From assembly GCA_963678675.1 (NCBI GenBank), contig OY783194.1, positions 21,368,278 to 21,432,277 on the forward strand: a stretch of 64,000 nt of DNA, in the 5' to 3' direction. Made by a program: the position numbers and the translations under genes. Positions within the stretch are counted from its first letter, which is position 1, and each line of letters starts with the position of its first letter. Under the pieces are notes generated by a model. That model was not told the DNA's origin and did no database searches. It saw only the letters and a program-made list of their open reading frames with translations. This DNA is from Xiphydria camelus. Taxonomy: Eukaryota > Arthropoda > Insecta > Hymenoptera > Xiphydriidae. This document shows, in pieces, positions 31,342 through 43,186 of this stretch.

Positions 31342-32631
31342 ATGGAAATATCTCTACCCGCTAAGCCTGAGAGGGCTTTGACGAAACGACAATTTCAGGC
31401 AGAGGCTGAACAGCGGCAATACTTCATGTTTTCCGACTACTACGCCTTGCTACGGATTTTCGAGTATCTCAACTTTCAGGACCTGCTGCGAGCGGCGAGA
31501 GTGTGTAGAAAGTGGCGTGATCTCGCCGTGCATCCCTCGCTGTGGAGGACGGTGCGGATGAAGGGTAAGTGCGAGGTGACCAATTGGGACGAATTTGCGG
31601 AGGCGTTGAAGAGGTGCGGCACGCGACACTTGGATCTGAGTGAGATGGTGGTCGAGGAGGCGGAGTCCGACGCTATCTCGGAGAAATTCGTATCCGTAAT
31701 ATCAATGTTTACGAATCTCGTTAAGCTGGAGCTGTTCCAGTGCCCTGCAAACGTCATCGAAGAAGTGATCGAGAACTGCCCGCAGTTGGAGGTGTTGAGT
31801 GCAATGTCGATAGAGCCCTGCTCTTCTTTGAATTTGAGCTCCGCCGGAAATCTGAAACGCTGTCAGGAGCTAAAATTGAGGGCGATAAACTGGATGTCCT
31901 TGGAGACGGGTCTCTCATCTTTGCAGACGCTGGCTCAGTTAACTCATTTTAGTCTGACGACTGTGGAAGAACTCTACGGGTTTGAACTTGACATTTTAGA
32001 ATCGTTAACAACCCTGGAAACGCTTGAACTCGGAAAGTGTTCCTACCTTCATAAAGAATTCGGCACGCGGGTACTTCCGAAATTGCACAATTTGAAACGT
32101 CTTAGACTGGAGAATGGATTATTCTTGTGCTGTACGTTCGAGATACTCGAGGGCGTGTCGAAGCTGAAAAATTTGAGTCAATTGGAATTAGTCAACTTCG
32201 AAGTGAAGAACGGCTTCGACAAATACTTGGCGAAATGCAAGAATATCAAAAGGCTACTGATAATACCGATTTATACATCGAATTATGCCATGTCGAACAA
32301 CATGATTCTCAGTGGCGTCATGGAGTTATCAAATAACTTAACGCACTTCGGCTGGGGTTTTGCCGACACGGGCGATTTTATACCGGTGTTAAAACCAATT
32401 CCGTACTTGAAGTCGATCGAGAATATAGAAGATGATAGTTTAGAGGAAGACGATCAGGTGCTACCGAACCTGACGGATTCGCAAGTATACATTTTGCGAT
32501 TGTCTCAACTGCGGAAGCTTCTCCTCACCGCGTTGCCAAAGACGCGGTTCGAAACCTTGGAAATTCCCTTCGACACCAAGTGGCAGCAGATTATTTCAGA
32601 TTCTACCGCTCTCTCAGTAACCAAGAGATAG
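31342..32631 (+). CDS. F-box/LRR protein, copy 10
   Basis: Protein identical to copy 1 (A35, K57). The unit is 3,310 bp. Its MITE-like element has the TTTAATATC form shared only with copy 16 and a private A at 30032. The stop is followed by ATAGAG, so copies 9 and 10 are two long-type units in a row, breaking the short/long alternation. Confidence 0.9.
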   Translation: MEISLPAKPERALTKRQFQAEAEQRQYFMFSDYYALLRIFEYLNFQDLLRAARVCRKWRDLAVHPSLWRTVRMKGKCEVTNWDEFAEALKRCGTRHLDLSEMVVEEAESDAISEKFVSVISMFTNLVKLELFQCPANVIEEVIENCPQLEVLSAMSIEPCSSLNLSSAGNLKRCQELKLRAINWMSLETGLSSLQTLAQLTHFSLTTVEELYGFELDILESLTTLETLELGKCSYLHKEFGTRVLPKLHNLKRLRLENGLFLCCTFEILEGVSKLKNLSQLELVNFEVKNGFDKYLAKCKNIKRLLIIPIYTSNYAMSNNMILSGVMELSNNLTHFGWGFADTGDFIPVLKPIPYLKSIENIEDDSLEEDDQVLPNLTDSQVYILRLSQLRKLLLTALPKTRFETLEIPFDTKWQQIISDSTALSVTKR

Positions 32632-32697
32632 ATAGAGTAATCGCTAAAGAATTCAAGGAAGCGAACGATGCGAGATGATTAACATTTTCTTTTAATT

Positions 32698-33039
32698 TTA
32701 TTCTGCCTCGTCATCGTCAAGGAGGTTCTTATCTAGTATATTCAACAAAAGTATCGTGTTTCCGTATATTATATTTATACACACGTCGATATTGATGGCA
32801 GAAATAAGATCGTACGGTATTTGCATTCCCGACAGGAGCGACGCGATATCGCTAACGATTTGAGTCAATAAGTCTCTGGATATGACAATTCGTAAAACCT
32901 AGTCTCTCATTATTACACGTACATTAGCTGTCATCCGACACTTTACCATGTCCCTAAATATTACGACACTGCCATTTGGCGTAATTGTACGAAAAGGGGA
33001 AACAAAGATATCAAATTTCCTTAAAAAAATTGCTCCCTC
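32698..33039 (-). pseudogene. Antisense frame remnant, unit 10
   Basis: Same broken frame as in unit 1; no difference noticed. Confidence 0.3.
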
Positions 33040-33259
33040 TTACGGTGGACGAAATTTGACACAACGGTTCATACCGCTCGACATTATTGCTATCTAAGTA
33101 AAGCACTAATTTAGAATTAATCCCATCATCGGTCACATAATGACAAGGCGAGCGGTCTGTTTCGGCTAATCCAGGCTGCTAATGAGTTCGCTGCAGTCCC
33201 GCACCTTCCCGGAAAGGGCTAATTGCTGGACGAGTCGGAATAGATCGTTTTCCGCATAC

Positions 33260-33970
33260 TTAAGGGGGAACGCCACTGTGACGGCCCGAAAAATGACCGT
33301 TCTTCGTGAATTTTTTTGAAAGGGTTAATAAATAGTTAAAGGGATGCGGTTTGTTGCATGCTATTACGTAGACTTTCAACTTCATTTATGTACATTTTTA
33401 TTTAAAAATATTGTAAATTGACAATGTTATTAACATGAATGTTACCCTCGAAAAAATGAACCGCCCTTGTCCCACGTGTTTCGGTATGAAGGATTATCTG
33501 GAAAAAAAAATTTTTTTTTAAATATCTATAAGAATGTGGCTATCGTTGTACGTAGGGTTTTTTTTCGCAAAATGCCGAAATATTGAAATTTTTCTTCGTT
33601 ATTTTCGCAGTTTTTCGTATTCTAGCAGCTTGAAAAAATAGTAAAAATCAAAATTTCAAAAAACCCCTACGTACAACGCGATAGCTATATACTTATAGAT
33701 ATTAAAATTTTTTTTCTTTTTTCAGATAATCCTTCATACCGAAATACGTGGGACAATGGGGAGGGCGGTTCATTTTTTCCGAGGGTAACATTCATGTTAA
33801 TAACATTGTCAGTTTGGAATATTTTTAAATAAAAATGTTTACAAATGAAGCTGAAAGTTTACTTAATAGCATGCAACAAACCGCATCCCTTTAACTATTT
33901 ATTAACCCTTTCAAAAAAATTCACGAAAAACGGTCATTTTTTGGGCCGTCACAGTGGCGTTCCCCCTTAA
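33260..33970. mobile_element. Foldback MITE-like element, unit 11 (short form)
   Basis: 711-bp form as in units 3 and 6. Confidence 0.8.
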
Positions 33971-34214
33971 TCTGATAGTTACCGCTATACTTAGAAATAG
34001 TAAGTCTTCTTGTAGAGGGGAGAATGGCGAGTTCAAGAGATGACCGACCGGGGAAAGTTAATACCTGGCTTATCAGGTTTCGAGGATCGCTTCAACATTC
34101 CATGCAGCCTGAACCCTCGTTATGACTAAGGCCGAACAACGGTACCCTTGCCCGCTAGATCCGGGAAGCGGAAAATACCCAACGTAATCCCTTGTTCTAA
34201 TACCAGTCACTCCT

Positions 34215-34365
34215 AGCCAATCAGGGCGCATCGTGTAAGTTTACGTCATCCTCATCCAGCCAATCCGGGCGTACCGCGTCAGCGCACGCTACCCCCACCC
34301 ACACACCGCCTTACAACTACTGTTAGATGTAAGATATATAAACCGCGACCAAATGCATGTTAGTC
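34215..34365 (+). promoter_or_regulatory. Promoter of F-box copy 11
   Basis: Same motif order; TATATAAA at 34335-34342. Upstream ORF at 34367-34570, ending GYPQ. Confidence 0.7.
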
Positions 34366-34649
34366 AATGCATAACCGAAGTGTATCGCCGACCGTACACA
34401 GTGCAAGCGCTCTAGCTTTTATTCGGACGCTCATAATATCTCATACGCTCAGTCTCATATATTATCATCAGGGTAATCGATTCGCTGTACTTCGCGACTT
34501 CATCCAAAAGTGTGTTTGTGTGTATAACCAAGTGAACAGTGCTTCGTCCAGCATAGGGTATCCCCAGTGAAGCACATTCAGAAACAAAATCACCGCCGGG
34601 CGATAGTGAGAGCTCTGTAGCACCAGGACGGCGCAGTCAACCAACGCCG

Positions 34650-35939
34650 ATGGAAATATCTCTACCCGCTAAGCCTGAGAGGGCTTTGACGAAACGACAA
34701 TTTCAGGCAGAGGCTGAACAGCGGCAATACTTCATGTTTTCCGACTACTACTCCTTGCTACGGATTTTCGAGTATCTCAACTTTCAGGACCTGCTGCGAG
34801 CGGCGAGAGTGTGTAGAATGTGGCGTGATCTCGCCGTGCATCCCTCGCTGTGGAGGACGGTGCGGATGAAGGGTAAGTGCGAGGTGACCAATTGGGACGA
34901 ATTTGCGGAGGCGTTGAAGAGGTGCGGCACGCGACACTTGGATCTGAGTGAGATGGTGGTCGAGGAGGCGGAGTCCGACGCTATCTCGGAGAAATTCGTA
35001 TCCGTAATATCAATGTTTACGAATCTCGTTAAGCTGGAGCTGTTCCAGTGCCCTGCAAACGTCATCGAAGAAGTGATCGAGAACTGCCCGCAGTTGGAGG
35101 TGTTGAGTGCAATGTCGATAGAGCCCTGCTCTTCTTTGAATTTGAGCTCCGCCGGAAATCTGAAACGCTGTCAGGAGCTAAAATTGAGGGCGATAAACTG
35201 GATGTCCTTGGAGACGGGTCTCTCATCTTTGCAGACGCTGGCTCAGTTAACTCATTTTAGTCTGACGACTGTGGAAGAACTCTACGGGTTTGAACTTGAC
35301 ATTTTAGAATCGTTAACAACCCTGGAAACGCTTGAACTCGGAAAGTGTTCCTACCTTCATAAAGAATTCGGCACGCGGGTACTTCCGAAATTGCACAATT
35401 TGAAACGTCTTAGACTGGAGAATGGATTATTCTTGTGCTGTACGTTCGAGATACTCGAGGGCGTGTCGAAGCTGAAAAATTTGAGTCAATTGGAATTAGT
35501 CAACTTCGAAGTGAAGAACGGCTTCGACAAATACTTGGCGAAATGCAAGAATATCAAAAGGCTACTGATAATACCGATTTATACATCGAATTATGCCATG
35601 TCGAACAACATGATTCTCAGTGGCGTCATGGAGTTATCAAATAACTTAACGCACTTCGGCTGGGGTTTTGCCGACACGGGCGATTTTATACCGGTGTTAA
35701 AACCAATTCCGTACTTGAAGTCGATCGAGAATATAGAAGATGATAGTTTAGAGGAAGACGATCAGGTGCTACCGAACCTGACGGATTCGCAAGTATACAT
35801 TTTGCGATTGTCTCAACTGCGGAAGCTTCTCCTCACCGCGTTGCCAAAGACGCGGTTCGAAACCTTGGAAATTCCCTTCGACACCAAGTGGCAGCAGATT
35901 ATTTCAGATTCTACCGCTCTCTCAGTAACCAAGAGATAG
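34650..35939 (+). CDS. F-box/LRR protein, copy 11 (S35/M57 variant)
   Basis: Same protein as copies 3 and 6 (S35, M57). It lies in a 3,308-bp unit with the GYPQ upstream ORF, and the stop is followed by ATAAAG. The pair copy 11-copy 12 repeats the pair copy 6-copy 7, 16,547 bp downstream. Confidence 0.9.
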   Translation: MEISLPAKPERALTKRQFQAEAEQRQYFMFSDYYSLLRIFEYLNFQDLLRAARVCRMWRDLAVHPSLWRTVRMKGKCEVTNWDEFAEALKRCGTRHLDLSEMVVEEAESDAISEKFVSVISMFTNLVKLELFQCPANVIEEVIENCPQLEVLSAMSIEPCSSLNLSSAGNLKRCQELKLRAINWMSLETGLSSLQTLAQLTHFSLTTVEELYGFELDILESLTTLETLELGKCSYLHKEFGTRVLPKLHNLKRLRLENGLFLCCTFEILEGVSKLKNLSQLELVNFEVKNGFDKYLAKCKNIKRLLIIPIYTSNYAMSNNMILSGVMELSNNLTHFGWGFADTGDFIPVLKPIPYLKSIENIEDDSLEEDDQVLPNLTDSQVYILRLSQLRKLLLTALPKTRFETLEIPFDTKWQQIISDSTALSVTKR

Positions 35940-36005
35940 ATAAAGTAATCGCTAAAGAATTCAAGGAAGCGAACGATGCGAGATGATTAACATTTTCTTT
36001 TAATT

Positions 36006-36347
36006 TTATTCTGCCTCGTCATCGTCAAGGAGGTTCTTATCTAGTATATTCAACAAAAGTATCGTGTTTCCGTATATTATATTTATACACACGTCGATAT
36101 TGATGGCAGAAATAAGATCGTACGGTATTTGCATTCCCGACAGGAGCGACGCGATATCGCTAACGATTTGAGTCAATAAGTCTCTGGATATGACAATTCG
36201 TAAAACCTAGTCTCTCATTATTACACGTACATTAGCTGTCATCCGACACTTTACCATGTCCCTAAATATTACGACACTGCCATTTGGCGTAATTGTACGA
36301 AAAGGGGAAACAAAGATATCAAATTTCCTTAAAAAAATTGCTCCCTC
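36006..36347 (-). pseudogene. Antisense frame remnant, unit 11
   Basis: Same broken frame as in unit 1; no difference noticed. Confidence 0.3.
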
Positions 36348-36567
36348 TTACGGTGGACGAAATTTGACACAACGGTTCATACCGCTCGACATTATTGCTA
36401 TCTAAGTAAAGCACTAATTTAGAATTAATCCCATCATCGGTCACATAATGACAAGGCGAGCGGTCTGTTTCGGCTAATCCAGGCTGCTAATGAGTTCGCT
36501 GCAGTCCCGCACCTTCCCGGAAAGGGCTAATTGCTGGACGAGTCGGAATAGATCGTTTTCCGCATAC

Positions 36568-37281
36568 TTAAGGGGGAACGCCACTGTGACGGCCCGAAAA
36601 ATGACCGTTCTTCGTGAATTTTTTTGAAAGGATTAATAAATAGTTAAAGGGATGCGGTTTGTTGCATGCTATTACGTAGACTTTCAACTTCATTTATGTA
36701 CATTTTTATTTAAAAATATTGTAAATTGACAATGTTATTAACATGAATGTTATCCTCGAAAAAATGAACCGCCCTTGTCCCACGTGTTTCGGTATGAAGG
36801 ATTATTATCTGGAAAAAAAAATTTTTTTTTAAATATCTATAAGAATATGGCTATCGTTGTACGTAGGGTTTTTTTTCGCAAAATGCCGAAATATTGAAAT
36901 TTTTCTTCGTTATTTTCGCAGTTTTTCGTATTCTAGCAGCTTTAAAAAATAGTAAAAATCAAAATTTCAAAAAACCCCTACGTACAACGCGATAGCTATA
37001 TACTTATAGATATTAAAATTTTTTTTCTTTTTTCAGATAATCCTTCATACCGAAATACGTGGGACAATGGGGAGGGCGGTTCATTTTTTCCGAGGGTAAC
37101 ATTCATGTTAATAACATTGTCAGTTTGGAATATTTTTAAATAAAAATGTTTACAAATGAAGCTGAAAGTTTACTTAATAGCATGCAACAAACCGCATCCC
37201 TTTAACTATTTATTAACCCTTTCAAAAAAATTCACGAAAAACGGTCATTTTTCGGGCCGTCACAGTGGCGTTCCCCCTTAA
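36568..37281. mobile_element. Foldback MITE-like element, unit 12 (GGATTAAT variant)
   Basis: 714-bp form as in unit 7, with a private T at 36753. Confidence 0.8.
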
Positions 37282-37525
37282 TCTGATAGTTACCGCTATA
37301 CTTAGAAATAGTAAGTCTTCTTGTAGAGGGGAGAATGGCGAGTTCAAGAGATGACCGACCGGGGAAAGTTAATACCTGGCTTATCAGGTTTCGAGGATCG
37401 CTTCAACATTCCATGCAGCCTGAACCCTCGTTATGACTAAGGCCGAACAACGGTACCCTTGCCCGCTAGATCCGGGACGCGGAAAATACCCAACGTAATC
37501 CCTTGTTCTAATACCAGTCACTCCT

Positions 37526-37676
37526 AGCCAATCAGGGCGCATCGTGTAAGTTTACGTCATCCTCATCCAGCCAATCCGGGCGTACCGCGTCAGCGCACGC
37601 TACCCCCACCCACACACCGCCTTACAACTACTGTTAGATGTAAGATATATAAACCGCGACCAAATGCATGTTAGTC
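37526..37676 (+). promoter_or_regulatory. Promoter of F-box copy 12
   Basis: Same motif order; TATATAAA at 37646-37653. Upstream ORF at 37678-37881. Confidence 0.7.
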
Positions 37677-37960
37677 AATGCATAACCGAAGTGTATCGCC
37701 GACCGTACACAGTGCAAGCGCTCTAGCTTTTATTCGGACGCTCATAATATCTCATACGCTCAGTCTCATATATTATCATCAGGGTAATCGATTCGCTGTA
37801 CTTCGCGACTTCATCCAAAAGTGTGTTTGTGTGTATAACCAAGTGAACAGTGCTTCGTCCAGCATAGAGTATCCCCAGTGAAGCACATTCAGAAACAAAA
37901 TCACCGCCGGGCGATAGTGAGAGCTCTGTAGCACCAGGACGGCGCAGTCAACCAACGCCG

Positions 37961-39250
37961 ATGGAAATATCTCTACCCGCTAAGCCTGAGAGGGCTTTGA
38001 CGAAACGACAATTTCAGGCAGAGGCTGAACAGCGGCAATACTTCATGTTTTCCGACTACTACGCCTTGCTACGGATTTTCGAGTATCTCAACTTTCAGGA
38101 CCTGCTGCGAGCGGCGAGAGTGTGTAGAATGTGGCGTGATCTCGCCGTGCATCCCTCGCTGTGGAGGACGGTGCGGATGAAGGGTAAGTGCGAGGTGACC
38201 AATTGGGACGAATTTGCGGAGGCGTTGAAGAGGTGCGGCACGCGACACTTGGATCTGAGTGAGATGGTGGTCGAGGAGGCGGAGTCCGACGCTATCTCGG
38301 AGAAATTCGTATCCGTAATATCAATGTTTACGAATCTCGTTAAGCTGGAGCTGTTCCAGTGCCCTGCAAACGTCATCGAAGAAGTGATCGAGAACTGCCC
38401 GCAGTTGGAGGTGTTGAGTGCAATGTCGATAGAGCCCTGCTCTTCTTTGAATTTGAGCTCCGCCGGAAATCTGAAACGCTGTCAGGAGCTAAAATTGAGG
38501 GCGATAAACTGGATGTCCTTGGAGACGGGTCTCTCATCTTTGCAGACGCTGGCTCAGTTAACTCATTTTAGTCTGACGACTGTGGAAGAACTCTACGGGT
38601 TTGAACTTGACATTTTAGAATCGTTAACAACCCTGGAAACGCTTGAACTCGGAAAGTGTTCCTACCTTCATAAAGAATTCGGCACGCGGGTACTTCCGAA
38701 ATTGCACAATTTGAAACGTCTTAGACTGGAGAATGGATTATTCTTGTGCTGTACGTTCGAGATACTCGAGGGCGTGTCGAAGCTGAAAAATTTGAGTCAA
38801 TTGGAATTAGTCAACTTCGAAGTGAAGAACGGCTTCGACAAATACTTGGCGAAATGCAAGAATATCAAAAGGCTACTGATAATACCGATTTATACATCGA
38901 ATTATGCCATGTCGAACAACATGATTCTCAGTGGCGTCATGGAGTTATCAAATAACTTAACGCACTTCGGCTGGGGTTTTGCCGACACGGGCGATTTTAT
39001 ACCGGTGTTAAAACCAATTCCGTACTTGAAGTCGATCGAGAATATAGAAGATGATAGTTTAGAGGAAGACGATCAGGTGCTACCGAACCTGACGGATTCG
39101 CAAGTATACATTTTGCGATTGTCTCAACTGCGGAAGCTTCTCCTCACCGCGTTGCCAAAGACGCGGTTCGAAACCTTGGAAATTCCCTTCGACACCAAGT
39201 GGCAGCAGATTATTTCAGATTCTACCGCTCTCTCAGTAACCAAGAGATAG
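37961..39250 (+). CDS. F-box/LRR protein, copy 12 (A35/M57 variant)
   Basis: Same protein as copy 7 (A35, M57). Its 3,311-bp unit shares the copy 7 MITE-like variant and adds a private T at 36753. The stop is followed by ATAGAG. Confidence 0.9.
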   Translation: MEISLPAKPERALTKRQFQAEAEQRQYFMFSDYYALLRIFEYLNFQDLLRAARVCRMWRDLAVHPSLWRTVRMKGKCEVTNWDEFAEALKRCGTRHLDLSEMVVEEAESDAISEKFVSVISMFTNLVKLELFQCPANVIEEVIENCPQLEVLSAMSIEPCSSLNLSSAGNLKRCQELKLRAINWMSLETGLSSLQTLAQLTHFSLTTVEELYGFELDILESLTTLETLELGKCSYLHKEFGTRVLPKLHNLKRLRLENGLFLCCTFEILEGVSKLKNLSQLELVNFEVKNGFDKYLAKCKNIKRLLIIPIYTSNYAMSNNMILSGVMELSNNLTHFGWGFADTGDFIPVLKPIPYLKSIENIEDDSLEEDDQVLPNLTDSQVYILRLSQLRKLLLTALPKTRFETLEIPFDTKWQQIISDSTALSVTKR

Positions 39251-39316
39251 ATAGAGTAATCGCTAAAGAATTCAAGGAAGCGAACGATGCGAGATGATTA
39301 ACATTTTCTTTTAATT

Positions 39317-39658
39317 TTATTCTGCCTCGTCATCGTCAAGGAGGTTCTTATCTAGTATATTCAACAAAAGTATCGTGTTTCCGTATATTATATTTATACA
39401 CACGTCGATATTGATGGCAGAAATAAGATCGTACGGTATTTGCATTCCCGACAGGAGCGACGCGATATCGCTAACGATTTGAGTCAATAAGTCTCTGGAT
39501 ATGACAATTCGTAAAACCTAGTCTCTCATTATTACACGTACATTAGCTGTCATCCGACACTTTACCATGTCCCTAAATATTACGACACTGCCATTTGGCG
39601 TAATTGTACGAAAAGGGGAAACAAAGATATCAAATTTCCTTAAAAAAATTGCTCCCTC
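39317..39658 (-). pseudogene. Antisense frame remnant, unit 12
   Basis: Same broken frame as in unit 1; no difference noticed. Confidence 0.3.
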
Positions 39659-39878
39659 TTACGGTGGACGAAATTTGACACAACGGTTCATACCGCTCGA
39701 CATTATTGCTATCTAAGTAAAGCACTAATTTAGAATTAATCCCATCATCGGTCACATAATGACAAGGCGAGCGGTCTGTTTCGGCTAATCCAGGCTGCTA
39801 ATGAGTTCGCTGCAGTCCCGCACCTTCCCGGAAAGGGCTAATTGCTGGACGAGTCGGAATAGATCGTTTTCCGCATAC

Positions 39879-40589
39879 TTAAGGGGGAACGCCACTGTGA
39901 CGGCCCGAAAAATGACCGTTCTTCGTGAATTTTTTTGAAAGGGTTAATAAATAGTTAAAGGGATGCGGTTTGTTGCATGCTATTACGTAGACTTTCAACT
40001 TCATTTATGTACATTTTTATTTAAAAATATTGTAAATTGACAATGTTATTAACATGAATGTTACCCTCGAAAAAATGAACCGCCCTTGTCCCACGTGTTT
40101 CGGTATGAAGGATTATCTGGAAAAAAAAATTTTTTTTTAAATATCTATAAGAATGTGGCTATCGTTGTACGTAGGGTTTTTTTTCGCAAAATGCCGAAAT
40201 ATTGAAATTTTTCTTCGTTATTTTCGCAGTTTTTCGTATTCTAGCAGCTTGAAAAAATAGTACAAATCAAAATTTCAAAAAACCCCTACGTACAACGCGA
40301 TAGCTATATACTTATAGATATTAAAATTTTTTTTCTTTTTTCAGATAATCCTTCATACCGAAATACGTGGGACAATGGGGAGGGCGGTTCATTTTTTCCG
40401 AGGGTAACATTCATGTTAATAACATTGTCAGTTTGGAATATTTTTAAATAAAAATGTTTACAAATGAAGCTGAAAGTTTACTTAATAGCATGCAACAAAC
40501 CGCATCCCTTTAACTATTTATTAACCCTTTCAAAAAAATTCACGAAAAACGGTCATTTTTTGGGCCGTCACAGTGGCGTTCCCCCTTAA
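39879..40589. mobile_element. Foldback MITE-like element, unit 13 (short form)
   Basis: 711-bp form with TTTTTTGGGCC and the AGTACAAATC marker (C at 40263) shared only with unit 17. Confidence 0.8.
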
Positions 40590-40833
40590 TCTGATAGTTA
40601 CCGCTATACTTAGAAATAGTAAGTCTTCTTGTAGAGGGGAGAATGGCGAGTTCAAGAGATGACCGACCGGGGAAAGTTAATACCTGGCTTATCAGGTTTC
40701 GAGGATCGCTTCAACATTCCATGCAGCCTGAACCCTCGTTATGACTAAGGCCGAACAACGGTACCCTTGCCCGCTAGATCCGGGAAGCGGAAAATACCCA
40801 ACGTAATCCCTTGTTCTAATACCAGTCACTCCT

Positions 40834-40984
40834 AGCCAATCAGGGCGCATCGTGTAAGTTTACGTCATCCTCATCCAGCCAATCCGGGCGTACCGCGTCA
40901 GCGCACGCTACCCCCACCCACACACCGCCTTACAACTACTGTTAGATGTAAGATATATAAACCGCGACCAAATGCATGTTAGTC
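40834..40984 (+). promoter_or_regulatory. Promoter of F-box copy 13
   Basis: Same motif order; TATATAAA at 40954-40961. Upstream ORF at 40986-41189, ending GYPQ. The leader has C at 41209, shared with copy 17. Confidence 0.7.
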
Positions 40985-41268
40985 AATGCATAACCGAAGT
41001 GTATCGCCGACCGTACACAGTGCAAGCGCTCTAGCTTTTATTCGGACGCTCATAATATCTCATACGCTCAGTCTCATATATTATCATCAGGGTAATCGAT
41101 TCGCTGTACTTCGCGACTTCATCCAAAAGTGTGTTTGTGTGTATAACCAAGTGAACAGTGCTTCGTCCAGCATAGGGTATCCCCAGTGAAGCACATTCAG
41201 AAACAAAACCACCGCCGGGCGATAGTGAGAGCTCTGTAGCACCAGGACGGCGCAGTCAACCAACGCCG

Positions 41269-42558
41269 ATGGAAATATCTCTACCCGCTAAGCCTGAGAG
41301 GGCTTTGACGAAACGACAATTTCAGGCAGAGGCTGAACAGCGGCAATACTTCATGTTTTCCGACTACTACGCCTTGCTACGGATTTTCGAGTATCTCAAC
41401 TTTCAGGACCTGCTGCGAGCGGCGAGAGTGTGTAGAATGTGGCGTGATCTCGCCGTGCATCCCTCGCTGTGGAGGACGGTGCGGATGAAGGGTAAGTGCG
41501 AGGTGACCAATTGGGACGAATTTGCGGAGGCGTTGAAGAGGTGCGGCACGCGACACTTGGATCTGAGTGAGATGGTGGTCGAGGAGGCGGAGTCCGACGC
41601 TATCTCGGAGAAATTCGTATCCGTAATATCAATGTTTACGAATCTCGTTAAGCTGGAGCTGTTCCAGTGCCCTGCAAACGTCATCGAAGAAGTGATCGAG
41701 AACTGCCCGCAGTTGGAGGTGTTGAGTGCAATGTCGATAGAGCCCTGCTCTTCTTTGAATTTGAGCTCCGCCGGAAATCTGAAACGCTGTCAGGAGCTAA
41801 AATTGAGGGCGATAAACTGGATGTCCTTGGAGACGGGTCTCTCATCTTTGCAGACGCTGGCTCAGTTAACTCATTTTAGTCTGACGACTGTGGAAGAACT
41901 CTACGGGTTTGAACTTGACATTTTAGAATCGTTAACAACCCTGGAAACGCTTGAACTCGGAAAGTGTTCCTACCTTCATAAAGAATTCGGCACGCGGGTA
42001 CTTCCGAAATTGCACAATTTGAAACGTCTTAGACTGGAGAATGGATTATTCTTGTGCTGTACGTTCGAGATACTCGAGGGCGTGTCGAAGCTGAAAAATT
42101 TGAGTCAATTGGAATTAGTCAACTTCGAAGTGAAGAACGGCTTCGACAAATACTTGGCGAAATGCAAGAATATCAAAAGGCTACTGATAATACCGATTTA
42201 TACATCGAATTATGCCATGTCGAACAACATGATTCTCAGTGGCGTCATGGAGTTATCAAATAACTTAACGCACTTCGGCTGGGGTTTTGCCGACACGGGC
42301 GATTTTATACCGGTGTTAAAACCAATTCCGTACTTGAAGTCGATCGAGAATATAGAAGATGATAGTTTAGAGGAAGACGATCAGGTGCTACCGAACCTGA
42401 CGGATTCGCAAGTATACATTTTGCGATTGTCTCAACTGCGGAAGCTTCTCCTCACCGCGTTGCCAAAGACGCGGTTCGAAACCTTGGAAATTCCCTTCGA
42501 CACCAAGTGGCAGCAGATTATTTCAGATTCTACCGCTCTCTCAGTAACCAAGAGATAG
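41269..42558 (+). CDS. F-box/LRR protein, copy 13 (A35/M57 variant)
   Basis: A35/M57 protein with N81, E84, E87, T94, E114, M122, T401, the same protein as copy 7, but in a short 3,308-bp unit with the GYPQ upstream ORF. It carries two markers shared only with copy 17: C at 40263 in the MITE-like element and C at 41209 in the 5' leader. The stop is followed by ATAAAG. Confidence 0.9.
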   Translation: MEISLPAKPERALTKRQFQAEAEQRQYFMFSDYYALLRIFEYLNFQDLLRAARVCRMWRDLAVHPSLWRTVRMKGKCEVTNWDEFAEALKRCGTRHLDLSEMVVEEAESDAISEKFVSVISMFTNLVKLELFQCPANVIEEVIENCPQLEVLSAMSIEPCSSLNLSSAGNLKRCQELKLRAINWMSLETGLSSLQTLAQLTHFSLTTVEELYGFELDILESLTTLETLELGKCSYLHKEFGTRVLPKLHNLKRLRLENGLFLCCTFEILEGVSKLKNLSQLELVNFEVKNGFDKYLAKCKNIKRLLIIPIYTSNYAMSNNMILSGVMELSNNLTHFGWGFADTGDFIPVLKPIPYLKSIENIEDDSLEEDDQVLPNLTDSQVYILRLSQLRKLLLTALPKTRFETLEIPFDTKWQQIISDSTALSVTKR

Positions 42559-42624
42559 ATAAAGTAATCGCTAAAGAATTCAAGGAAGCGAACGATGCGA
42601 GATGATTAACATTTTCTTTTAATT

Positions 42625-42966
42625 TTATTCTGCCTCGTCATCGTCAAGGAGGTTCTTATCTAGTATATTCAACAAAAGTATCGTGTTTCCGTATATTATA
42701 TTTATACACACGTCGATATTGATGGCAGAAATAAGATCGTACGGTATTTGCATTCCCGACAGGAGCGACGCGATATCGCTAACGATTTGAGTCAATAAGT
42801 CTCTGGATATGACAATTCGTAAAACCTAGTCTCTCATTATTACACGTACATTAGCTGTCATCCGACACTTTACCATGTCCCTAAATATTACGACACTGCC
42901 ATTTGGCGTAATTGTACGAAAAGGGGAAACAAAGATATCAAATTTCCTTAAAAAAATTGCTCCCTC
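42625..42966 (-). pseudogene. Antisense frame remnant, unit 13
   Basis: Same broken frame as in unit 1; no difference noticed. Confidence 0.3.
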
Positions 42967-43186
42967 TTACGGTGGACGAAATTTGACACAACGGTTCATA
43001 CCGCTCGACATTATTGCTATCTAAGTAAAGCACTAATTTAGAATTAATCCCATCATCGGTCACATAATGACAAGGCGAGCGGTCTGTTTCGGCTAATCCA
43101 GGCTGCTAATGAGTTCGCTGCAGTCCCGCACCTTCCCGGAAAGGGCTAATTGCTGGACGAGTCGGAATAGATCGTTTTCCGCATAC

